Assembly: GCA_963922595.1 (NCBI GenBank)
Contig: CAWUIM010000058.1
Span: 1 to 20,828, forward strand
DNA from: JAJFFW01 sp963922595
Lineage (GTDB): Bacteria; Pseudomonadota; Alphaproteobacteria; Caulobacterales; Parvularculaceae
Reading direction: 5' to 3'
DNA length: 20,828 bases
In this document: in pieces, positions 14,940 to 20,828 of the stretch
Position numbering within the stretch: position 1 is the first letter of the stretch
How the letters are laid out: the number at the start of each line of letters is the position of its first letter
Made by a program: the position numbers and the translations under genes
The notes under the pieces: generated by a model
What the model saw: only the letters and a program-made list of their open reading frames with translations
Told to the model about the DNA's origin: nothing
Database searches by the model: none

Positions 14940-15578
14940 TCAACAAATGCCTGCTTTTTTCAGGATTGTGTGCGCTTTAACGACTTCCTGAAGCTGTTCT
15001 TCAGCGCTGCGGTCGCCTTCGTTAGAGTCAGGGTGGAACCGGCGCACAAGCTCGGCGTATTTTTTCTTGATCTCGGCCTTGGTGGCGCTTGGTCGGAGGT
15101 CCAGTGTCTCAAACGCTTTTTCCTGCAATTTTGTCAGCTTTCGGCCTTCGCGGTAAGCGCCGCGCGCGGCTTTGAATTTCGCCGCAGCGTCGGTGAACAG
15201 GCCATGGGCGTCCGCCATGTCGGCGGGGCCGCGTGTTTTGGCGGCTGCGCGCGCGCGATCGTTCTTTCCCATCTCCCAAGTGGGGCGGTCGCCATAAATG
15301 TTCGCTTCGCGGGCGGCCTGGGCTTCGCCGGCGCTCATGCCCTCAAAGAAGTTCCAGTTCTTGTTATGCTCGCGCGCATGAGTGGCGCAAAGCCAGATTT
15401 TTTCGTCGGGTTGGCGCGGTGATTTCGATGCGCGCACCGCCGCCTTCTTGTCGCAGCCTTCCATGTCGCATTCGCGCGTATGCGCCTCGGCCCATTTCGG
15501 GACATCCTTCGCGTCGTCTTTCGGCGGTTTGACGCGGATATCGTACCCGTGACGGGGCGTGTACTTTTTCTTGCTCAT
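14940..15578 (-). CDS. J-domain protein with N-terminal cysteine/histidine motif
   Basis: 212 residues. A C-terminal J domain (about 154-212) has the HPD signature at 182-184 in VRRFHPDSNEGD, preceded by LDLRPSATKAEIKKKYAEL; it would stimulate DnaK ATPase. The N-terminal part carries Cys37, Cys42, Cys64, His67 and His71 (ECDMEGC, then WLCATHAREHN), which could bind a metal. The middle WNFFEGMSAGEAQAAR is typical of this alphaproteobacterial family. It is not canonical DnaJ: the Gly/Phe and four-repeat zinc regions are absent. No good ribosome site precedes the ATG at 15578. It is divergent from bolA (74 nt between starts) and reads toward the oxygenase and cobS. That bolA-J-protein-cobS neighbourhood is recurrent in alphaproteobacteria and supports the identification. 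Its client is unknown. Confidence 0.9.
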   Translation of the reverse strand: MSKKKYTPRHGYDIRVKPPKDDAKDVPKWAEAHTRECDMEGCDKKAAVRASKSPRQPDEKIWLCATHAREHNKNWNFFEGMSAGEAQAAREANIYGDRPTWEMGKNDRARAAAKTRGPADMADAHGLFTDAAAKFKAARGAYREGRKLTKLQEKAFETLDLRPSATKAEIKKKYAELVRRFHPDSNEGDRSAEEQLQEVVKAHTILKKAGIC

Positions 15579-15652
15579 TTCGATAGTATGGTGCGCCGCA
15601 ACCGTTGATACAATCTTGACAGAACCCTTAAGCTTGGGCGAGGTGAACGGTT

Positions 15653-15931
15653 ATGTCTGTCGCTGAGACCATCCGGAAAAAAATCGAAGCCGCTTTGTCG
15701 CCCGCCCGCCTGGAGGTGAAGGATGAGTCGCACCTTCACAAAGGCCATGCCGGTGCGCCGGAAGGCGGGGAGTCGCATTTCCGGCTGACGATCGTGGCGG
15801 ACGCCTTTGACGGCTTGTCGCGCGTGGCGCGTCAGCGGTGCGTCAATGATATTCTTCGCGAAGAGTTGAACGGCCCGGTTCATGCGCTGGCGATGAAGAC
15901 GTTGACGCCGGAAGAGGCTAAAAGTCTCTAG
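15653..15931 (+). CDS. bolA: BolA family protein
   Basis: 92 residues, the normal size. The central ESHLHKGHAG (25-34) and GGESHFRL (38-45) hold the conserved histidines. The helix DGLSRVARQRCVNDILREEL (53-71) corresponds to the usual RHRLVN-type helix, and VHALAMKTLTPEE (76-88) closes the fold. BolA proteins bind monothiol glutaredoxins through a [2Fe-2S] cluster and act in iron-sulfur homeostasis or transcription control. GAGGTGA gives a good ribosome site for the ATG at 15653. TTGACA at 15616-15621 is a perfect -35, but no convincing -10 follows. The gene is divergent from the J-domain protein gene and its stop codon overlaps that of the convergent methyltransferase within CTAG. Confidence 0.95.
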   Translation: MSVAETIRKKIEAALSPARLEVKDESHLHKGHAGAPEGGESHFRLTIVADAFDGLSRVARQRCVNDILREELNGPVHALAMKTLTPEEAKSL

Positions 15932-16641
15932 CGTCTGACAGCGATCAGGCTCTTGGTGAAGCCCGCGACACGTTCGGCGGAAATCTCCGCATCCGGAAAA
16001 AGCGCTTCTAATTGCTGACGGTCGAGAAGCCGCGCGGATTGAACCCGCGCCATTGCGTCATCGACGTTCGCTTTGCGGTCGGCGAACCCAAGCGCGAAAC
16101 GCATCACCAGCCGGTAGCGGATTTGTTCCGGCAGCCAATGAAAAAAACCGGACCGGAAATGCGGCTCATAGGGAAACCAGAAATAGGGCGTTTGCAGATA
16201 ATAAGCTGGTGCGAGGCGCCGGACCGTCTCAGCCATGGCTTTTTGCTTGGCCCAATCGCCCACATGTTCAATGACGGAATTGGAATGGGTTAGATCAAAG
16301 CTCATATCGTCGATTGACGAAAGGTCCGTGGCGTCGCCGTTGAGATAACGGAACGGCCCGTCAGGCGCGCGCGCTTCAGCCGGATTGATGAGCGTGATTT
16401 CGACAGGGCGCGTGCGCACCTCGTCTGCGGCGATATCCCAGTAATAGGGCGTGCCGCCAATATCGGCGATGCGGCAATGGCCTTTCTCAGCGATGATCGC
16501 GTCGATCATCGCCATGATTTTCTCGAACCGCTTTGCACGGAAGCGCCGCGAGACCGCTTTCGGATCTGCGTAGGCTTTCGCTATCATGGACTCGGCGCCG
16601 GCGAAGCGGCGGCGTTGTGACGGGGCGGCGGTTTCACTCAT
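15928..16641 (-). CDS. SAM-dependent methyltransferase, class I
   Basis: 237 residues. Motif I reads RIADIGGTPYYWDI (57-70), the SAM-binding glycine loop, and motif IV/post-I elements appear as LNGDATD (99-105) and FDLTHSNSVIEHVGDW (115-129). The N-terminus is basic (QRRRF). LQTPYFWFPYEPHFRSGFFHWLP (148-170) is a distinctive aromatic stretch after the catalytic core. The substrate is not evident; relatives are often called class I methyltransferases near cell-surface polysaccharide genes, but no such genes are here. The start at 16641 lacks a ribosome site; TATGCT lies 6 nt before it on the coding strand, the spacing for a leaderless message. Met19 is a possible alternative start. It converges with bolA, their stops sharing CTAG. 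Confidence 0.85.
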   Translation of the reverse strand: MSETAAPSQRRRFAGAESMIAKAYADPKAVSRRFRAKRFEKIMAMIDAIIAEKGHCRIADIGGTPYYWDIAADEVRTRPVEITLINPAEARAPDGPFRYLNGDATDLSSIDDMSFDLTHSNSVIEHVGDWAKQKAMAETVRRLAPAYYLQTPYFWFPYEPHFRSGFFHWLPEQIRYRLVMRFALGFADRKANVDDAMARVQSARLLDRQQLEALFPDAEISAERVAGFTKSLIAVRR

Positions 16642-16647
16642 TGCGCG

Positions 16648-16653
16648 AGCATA
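16648..16653 (-). promoter_or_regulatory. Candidate -10 element of a leaderless methyltransferase transcript
   Basis: On the coding strand TATGCT ends 6 nt before the ATG at 16641-16639, placing +1 on the start codon. No Shine-Dalgarno sequence is present, and no good -35 is seen at 16-18 bases. Confidence 0.25.
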
Positions 16654-16759
16654 GGCGCGCCGGCCTTAAGGAGTTGTTGATAAAGGGCCGGACCCTAGTG
16701 ACGGAGGCCGCGAGCGCCCCTAAAAGAGGAGCGCTGAAAGCGTTAAGGGGATTTCGATA

Positions 16760-17356
16760 ATGGAGCTCGCGAATGCGCCGGCGACCTACGCGTTCGCCGT
16801 CGTGACAATCATCATCAGCTTTTACGCCTTCTTTGTTGACGACAATTTTATGGATGACTTCTCGTTTCGGGTCGGCGCGGTGACCCGGGACAAGCAATAT
16901 CATCGCCTGATTACGTCCGCCTTCCTGCATGTGGACATGTTCCATCTTCTCTTCAACATGATGGCGCTTCTATCTTTTGGGCCGATCGTTGAACAAACTC
17001 TTGATACGGACGGGATGATCGTCATTTATCTCGGCTCGCTGGTCGCCAGCAAACTCGCGGCGATCTGGAAAAATCGCGACAATCCGACCTATTCGGCCGT
17101 CGGCGCCTCTGGCGCCGTCTCCGGCGTTATCCTTTCCTTTTGTATGTTTTATCCGTTCGCCGGCATTTATCCGCTGGGCCTGCCCGTCGGGATTCCTGCG
17201 GTTTTATTCGGTGTCGGCTATATGATTATTTCGGCGCAATTAATGGGCCGCGCCGACCGCGTCATCGGCCATGAGGCGCATCTTGGCGGCGCCGCCGGCG
17301 GCATCATTCTGACCGCCTTGATGCGTCCCGACGCAATCACTCAATGGTTCGCCTGA
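16760..17356 (+). CDS. Rhomboid family intramembrane serine protease
   Basis: 198 residues with about six membrane helices and almost no extra-membrane domain, the compact bacterial type. The catalytic serine is in GASG (Ser117) and its partner histidine in GHEAHLGGAAGG (His174). HLLFN (His62, Asn66) on helix 2 supplies the oxyanion-side residues, as in E. coli GlpG. Rhomboids cleave transmembrane segments within the inner membrane; the substrate is unknown. AAGGGG upstream is a usable ribosome site for the ATG at 16760. The start is divergent from the methyltransferase (118 nt), and transcription should stop at the intrinsic terminator 11 bases after the stop codon. Confidence 0.94.
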   Translation: MELANAPATYAFAVVTIIISFYAFFVDDNFMDDFSFRVGAVTRDKQYHRLITSAFLHVDMFHLLFNMMALLSFGPIVEQTLDTDGMIVIYLGSLVASKLAAIWKNRDNPTYSAVGASGAVSGVILSFCMFYPFAGIYPLGLPVGIPAVLFGVGYMIISAQLMGRADRVIGHEAHLGGAAGGIILTALMRPDAITQWFA

Positions 17357-17366
17357 CGGCCTGAAC

Positions 17367-17385
17367 GCCCATAGCTGGGCTTTTT
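17367..17385 (+). terminator. Intrinsic terminator of the rhomboid gene
   Basis: GCCCA (17367-17371), loop TAGC and TGGGC (17376-17380) form a 5-bp GC-rich stem followed directly by five T residues (17381-17385). It lies 11 bases beyond the rhomboid stop codon, the clearest rho-independent terminator in the window. Confidence 0.72.
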
Positions 17386-17412
17386 GCCGAGGGCGTCTGG
17401 TGATGCTATCGT
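17384..17412 (+). promoter_or_regulatory. Candidate promoter of the lipoprotein-thioesterase-synthetase operon
   Basis: TTGCCG (17384-17389), a 17-base spacer and TATCGT (17407-17412) each match four of six consensus bases, and a start near 17419 would leave a leader carrying AAGGA (17432-17436). A promoter is expected here because the preceding terminator should stop upstream transcription. Its -35 overlaps the terminator T-run. Confidence 0.35.
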
Positions 17413-17444
17413 CCGGCCGGGGATCGAAGAAAAAGGACGGGTTC

Positions 17445-17963
17445 ATGCGATTTTTGGCGATCATGGCGCTGGCGGCGCTTGCAGCGGGGTGCGTCACAGC
17501 GGTCGGTACGAGCTATGGGCCGGCGGCGGATGCAAAGGGCTTCGGCTATGAAGACAGCCGCATCGAAGATGATCGGTTCCGCATCATCTTTCGTGGCGAC
17601 GGCGCCACACCGGCTGAAGCGGTGGAAGACTTCGCACTTTTGCGTGCGGCTGAACTGGCGATTGAAAATGATTTTGACTGGTTCCGTATCGTGAGCAGCA
17701 ATACGGTCGCGGAAGATCGCGGCGGCGTGGGTGTGGGCGCGGGCTTCGGCAGCGGCTCTTACGGCCGGCGCGGCGGCGTCAATGTGGGCGTTGGCGGCGA
17801 TCTCGGCACGATCGGCGGACGGCGCTTTTTCACAACCCGCATGGAAGTCTTGTGCGGCCGAGGGCCAGAGCCTGATGAAGGCGAAGTTTACAATGCGCGT
17901 GAAGTCGCAACGTCCATCCGAGAGCGGATCGACGCGTTCGGTGAGGGCGCTGGCGACGAATGA
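17445..17963 (+). CDS. CC0125/CC1285 family lipoprotein
   Basis: 172 residues from the ATG at 17445, which has AAGGA 8 bases upstream. The frame is open back to 17400, but only the inner start gives a clean lipoprotein signal: MRFLAIMALAALAAGC with lipobox LAAGC and lipidated Cys16. SYGPAADAKGFGYEDSRIEDDRFRI after the signal is the family hallmark. The domain continues with FALLRAAELAIENDFDWFRIV, a glycine-rich stretch of low complexity (about 106-135, GVGVGAGFGSGSYGRRGG) and RRFFTTRMEVLCGRGPEPD. The function of the family is unknown; outer-membrane or periplasmic anchoring is inferred. It is the first gene of a tight operon, its stop overlapping the thioesterase start (ATGA). Confidence 0.87.
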   Translation: MRFLAIMALAALAAGCVTAVGTSYGPAADAKGFGYEDSRIEDDRFRIIFRGDGATPAEAVEDFALLRAAELAIENDFDWFRIVSSNTVAEDRGGVGVGAGFGSGSYGRRGGVNVGVGGDLGTIGGRRFFTTRMEVLCGRGPEPDEGEVYNAREVATSIRERIDAFGEGAGDE

Positions 17964-18376
17964 CATCGGAAAACCTCGCTTCCATCTTCAATGACTCAAA
18001 TGCGCCCTTCGCATTAACCCTTGGCGTGCGCATGGTGCTTGTCACAAAAGAACGCATAGAAGCCGAACTCGACGTGACGCCCGAGAAATGTACGGTCCCG
18101 CCCACATTGCACGGCGGCGCCATTATGGCGTTTGCGGACAATCTTGGCGGCGTCGGTGCATTTTTGAATATGCCGGAAGGATGCACGATGTCGACAGTCG
18201 AGAGTAAAACGAATTTCCTGCGTCCCATACCGGTCGGACAAGTCGCCCGCGGCGTTACGGAACCGATAAAAATCGGCCGCACGCTCCAGGTTTGGGAAAC
18301 GCGTATCAGCCGTGAAGACGGCGCGTTGGCGGCGATTGTCACGCAAACGCAGATTATCATCCAACCAAAAGAATAA
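17960..18376 (+). CDS. PaaI-type hotdog-fold thioesterase
   Basis: 138 residues, the usual size. The HGG motif (51-53, TLHGGAIMAFAD) with Asp60 on the following helix is the catalytic signature of the PaaI/4HBT branch. VESKTNFLRPIPVGQV is the conserved central strand pair, and the C-terminal TQTQIII strand completes the hotdog. It hydrolyses acyl- or aryl-CoA thioesters. Its ATG overlaps the lipoprotein stop by ATGA, indicating translational coupling, and it is followed 17 nt later by an acyl-CoA synthetase gene; a futile-cycle guard or free-acid release role is inferred. The chain or ring specificity is not evident. Confidence 0.92.
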   Translation: MTSENLASIFNDSNAPFALTLGVRMVLVTKERIEAELDVTPEKCTVPPTLHGGAIMAFADNLGGVGAFLNMPEGCTMSTVESKTNFLRPIPVGQVARGVTEPIKIGRTLQVWETRISREDGALAAIVTQTQIIIQPKE

Positions 18377-18393
18377 GATCAGGGAGACGCCCA

Positions 18394-20004
18394 ATGTATA
18401 ATGTGACGCTGACGGAGTCGTACTTTCCCGCGCAGCGCGACACGCCCTTGCACGAAATAACGGTGGGGGATCTGTTGCGGCGGTCCGCCGAGAGGTGGCC
18501 GGACGAGATTTATTTGCGCGAAGTCCTGGACGATGGCGGCGTCGGCCGTGTTTGGACATTCAAGGACATGCTGTCCGACTGTCTCGATCTTGCGGGCGTG
18601 TTGGCGGCGCGCCATGCCCAGGGCTCGCGCGTTGCGATCTGGGCGCCGAATATCCCCGAATGGGTGATGCTTGAATACGCGCTCGCGCTCGCAGGCGTGA
18701 CGCTGGTGACGGTCAACCCGTCCTATCAGGCCCGCGAGCTTGAATATGTGTTGAAACAATCGCGCGCTGAAGCGCTTTACTTCATCAGCGAGTTTCGCGG
18801 CAATCCGATGAAACAAATTGCGGACGCGGTTTGCGAGAACCTGCCCGCCATTAAACATCGCATCGACATGACGGACCGCGAAGCTCTGTGGGCGGGACCG
18901 AGCGCGCCCTTGCCATCCGTCGCGCCTGGCGACCCCGTCCAAATTCAGTATACATCCGGCACAACGGGATTTCCCAAAGGCGCGGTGCTCCACCATTTCG
19001 GCCTCATTCAAAACGCGATGGACACGTTTCACCGTTGCAACGTGAAACAGGGCTATCGCTCACTGAACTTCATGCCGCTCTTTCACACAACGGGCTGCGC
19101 CATTCATGTGCTCGGCATGTGCGGCTTCGGGTGCAATATGGCGTTGGCGTCAATGTTCGATCCGAAAATGGCGGTGGATTTCATCGAGCGCGAAAAGATC
19201 AACATGGTGTTCGGCGTACCGACGATGATTGTCGCCATGCTTGAAGAGGTGAAAAAGCAACCGCGTGACTTCTCTAGCGTCTCATCGGTCGCGTCCGGCG
19301 GTTCAATGGTGCCGCCGGAGTTGGCGAAGGCGTCTGAAGCGCAATTCGGTACGATGATTCAGATCATCTACGGACAGACCGAAACGTCGCCGGTAATTAC
19401 GCAAGTTTGGCTCGACGACACGCTGGAAGACGCCACCGAGACCATCGGTCAGCCGGCGCCGCATCTGGAGGTCTCGATCAGGAACCCGTCTGACAACAGC
19501 GTCATGCCTGTCGGCGAACAGGGGGAGATTTGCGCGCGCGGCTATAGTCTCATGACGGAATATAATGACAATCCGGAAGCGACGGCGGCGACGATTGACG
19601 CCGAAGGCTGGCTCCATACCGGCGATCTCGGGCGCATGGATGCGCGCGGTTATGTGAAGATAACGGGCCGGGTGAAAGAGATGATTATCCGCGGCGGTGA
19701 GAATTTATTCCCGGCGGAAATCGAAAATGCGATCCTCGAACATGACGCTATCGCCGAGGCCGCGGTGGTTGGCGTGCCGGATGAAAAATGGGGCGAACAG
19801 GTCGCCTGTTTCATGCGTGCGACCAAAGAGAAGCCGGACGCGGCGGCGCTGAAGGCCTTTATCCGGGAACGGATTTCACCGCAGAAAACGCCTTACTATT
19901 GGGTGTGGGTCGACGAATGGCCGCTTACAGGGTCGGGCAAGATCCAGAAGTTCAAACTGGCCGAGGCGTTCGCAGACGGTCAGGTCGAGGCGCTTACCGC
20001 ATAG
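18394..20004 (+). CDS. AMP-dependent acyl-CoA synthetase
   Basis: 536 residues, full length. The ATP/AMP signature YTSGTTGFPKG is at 186-196, YGQTE at 326-330, TGDLG at 409-413 and GRVKEMIIRGGENLFP at 425-440. The catalytic lysine is Lys516 in LTGSGKIQKFKL. The enzyme adenylates a carboxylic acid and transfers it to coenzyme A, in the medium/long-chain fatty-acid-like branch judging by FMPLFHTTG and the C-terminal motifs; the actual acid is unknown. AGGGAG precedes the ATG at 18394. It is the third gene of the lipoprotein-thioesterase operon, which suggests acyl-CoA formation and hydrolysis are co-regulated. Its last 25 bases overlap the 3' end of rsmA on the opposite strand. Confidence 0.93.
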   Translation: MYNVTLTESYFPAQRDTPLHEITVGDLLRRSAERWPDEIYLREVLDDGGVGRVWTFKDMLSDCLDLAGVLAARHAQGSRVAIWAPNIPEWVMLEYALALAGVTLVTVNPSYQARELEYVLKQSRAEALYFISEFRGNPMKQIADAVCENLPAIKHRIDMTDREALWAGPSAPLPSVAPGDPVQIQYTSGTTGFPKGAVLHHFGLIQNAMDTFHRCNVKQGYRSLNFMPLFHTTGCAIHVLGMCGFGCNMALASMFDPKMAVDFIEREKINMVFGVPTMIVAMLEEVKKQPRDFSSVSSVASGGSMVPPELAKASEAQFGTMIQIIYGQTETSPVITQVWLDDTLEDATETIGQPAPHLEVSIRNPSDNSVMPVGEQGEICARGYSLMTEYNDNPEATAATIDAEGWLHTGDLGRMDARGYVKITGRVKEMIIRGGENLFPAEIENAILEHDAIAEAAVVGVPDEKWGEQVACFMRATKEKPDAAALKAFIRERISPQKTPYYWVWVDEWPLTGSGKIQKFKLAEAFADGQVEALTA

Positions 20005-20828
20005 GCGCTTTCGCTCAGCGCCACATAATCGTCGACGCTGATCTCTTCGGCTCGGTCCGTGGGCGCGCGGCCGATCTGCGCGAGCGCTTTTTCTACGTTT
20101 GCTCCAAACACCGGTTTCAGCGACGAGCGCAACATTTTGCGCCGCTGGGAAAAGGCCGCTTGCGTAATCCGCTCCAGCGCGCCGAGCGTCGTCAGTCGCG
20201 TCGGCGCCGGCTGAAACGTAACGACCGCGGATTCAACCTTTGGCGGCGGCGTGAAGGCGCGGGCGGGCAGATTGAAGGCGCGCGACGGGCGGCTTGCGGC
20301 CTGGGCGATCACCGAAAGGCGGCCATAGGTTTTTGATCCAGGCGCTGCAAGGATTCGGTCGGCCACTTCCTTTTGAAACATCAGCGCCATATGCGACCAG
20401 AGCGGCGCCGCCTGATGATTGGCCTTCAGCCATTTCAGAAGAAGCTCCGTAGAGATATTATAAGGCAAGTTTGCGATGATCTTGACGGGGCCGCCTTGCG
20501 CAAGGGCGTATTCGTCTACTGAAAGCGCGTCGGCTTCCACGATCGTCAATTGGTCCGGATAGGCTGAGGCGATGTCGTCAAGCACCGCAATGCACCGCGC
20601 GTCGCGTTCAATGGCGGTGACATTCGCGCCGGCTTCCAGCAGGGCGCGCGTGAGGCCGCCGGGGCCGGGACCAATTTCCAGGACGTGATCGCCGGCGCCC
20701 ACATCGGCGCTGCGCGCAATTTTCCGCGTTAGGTTCAGATCAAGGAGAAAATGCTGCCCGAGCGCTTTTTTCGCGCCGAGATCATGGGCGGCGATCACAT
20801 CGCGCAGGGGGGGTAACGGATCGCTCAT
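19980..20828 (-). CDS. rsmA: 16S rRNA (adenine(1518)-N6/adenine(1519)-N6)-dimethyltransferase RsmA (KsgA)
   Basis: 282 residues, complete, with its ATG at the last three bases of the window. KKALGQHFLLD (20-30) is the N-terminal signature, EIGPGPGGLT (51-60) is SAM motif I, AIERD (72-76) follows, and NLPYNIS (120-126) is the catalytic NxPY motif. AFSQRRKMLRSSL in the C-terminal domain is also typical. It dimethylates two adjacent adenines in helix 45 of 16S rRNA during small-subunit maturation; loss gives kasugamycin resistance. The gene often follows pdxA, which would lie to the right of the window. The 3' end overlaps the acyl-CoA synthetase by 25 bases, so convergent transcription collides here with no terminator hairpin seen. 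Confidence 0.97.
   Translation of the reverse strand: MSDPLPPLRDVIAAHDLGAKKALGQHFLLDLNLTRKIARSADVGAGDHVLEIGPGPGGLTRALLEAGANVTAIERDARCIAVLDDIASAYPDQLTIVEADALSVDEYALAQGGPVKIIANLPYNISTELLLKWLKANHQAAPLWSHMALMFQKEVADRILAAPGSKTYGRLSVIAQAASRPSRAFNLPARAFTPPPKVESAVVTFQPAPTRLTTLGALERITQAAFSQRRKMLRSSLKPVFGANVEKALAQIGRAPTDRAEEISVDDYVALSESAYAVSAST

Noticed and set aside
15605..15644. Complete bolA promoter from TTGATA or TTGACA
   Set aside because: The -35 hexamers look good but no -10 with more than two or three matches lies 16-18 bases downstream.
1..20828. RNA genes, CRISPR arrays, insertion sequences, phage or integration sites
   Set aside because: No tRNA-like cloverleaf, spaced direct repeat, transposase, integrase or terminal repeat was seen on reading; a tRNAscan-SE and ISfinder search would be decisive.

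Overview
The window is chromosomal DNA from a high-GC Alphaproteobacterium. Evidence for this is the BolA / J-domain protein / CobS neighbourhood, a lipoprotein of the CC0125/CC1285 (Caulobacter-type) family, an Entner-Doudoroff-style PykA-like pyruvate kinase, and the codon use. Hyphomonad- or Parvularcula-like bacteria would fit, but the sequence alone does not fix the genus. I see no rRNA, tRNA, CRISPR array, insertion sequence or phage gene. Every sizeable reading frame I accept belongs to an ordinary chromosomal family except one membrane protein I do not recognise.

Left third (1-6328): parts of the ligase-associated DNA damage (LADD) set. The N-terminus of the metallo-beta-lactamase-fold exonuclease runs leftward off the window. 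The Lhr-type helicase and the PdeM phosphoesterase run rightward. Between the two halves sit a four-helix membrane protein of unknown function (lower GC than its surroundings) and a secreted S9 prolyl-oligopeptidase-family peptidase with a 324-base upstream region carrying a near-perfect operator-like palindrome. The usual co-directional LADD operon is therefore split and divergent here; the ATP-dependent ligase, if present, lies outside. lhr and pdeM both lack a Shine-Dalgarno sequence and have a -10-like hexamer exactly at leaderless spacing.

Middle (6347-12767): a leftward pyruvate kinase - dienelactone-hydrolase-like pair, a leftward nitronate monooxygenase-family flavoprotein, a rightward AbgT-family transporter, and facing it a leftward M20 amidohydrolase resembling AbgB but carrying a signal peptide. 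The last two converge on a 10-bp hairpin terminator and plausibly handle p-aminobenzoyl-glutamate or another amidated aromatic compound.

Right third (12831-20828): leftward cobS, a 2-oxoglutarate/Fe(II) oxygenase and a J-domain protein, then divergent bolA. This is the conserved alphaproteobacterial bolA-dnaJ-like-cobS block with an oxygenase inserted and no cobT next to cobS. A SAM methyltransferase converges on bolA with the two stop codons sharing CTAG. A compact rhomboid protease ends at a clear intrinsic terminator. It is followed by a tight operon of lipoprotein, PaaI-type thioesterase and acyl-CoA synthetase. The synthetase tail overlaps the tail of convergent rsmA by 25 bases.

I did not find a clearly new multi-gene defence or mobile system. 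The most worthwhile leads are the split LADD locus with possible leaderless control, the oxygenase inside the cobS/J-protein/bolA block, the exported AbgB-like enzyme paired with AbgT, and the palindrome upstream of the S9 peptidase.
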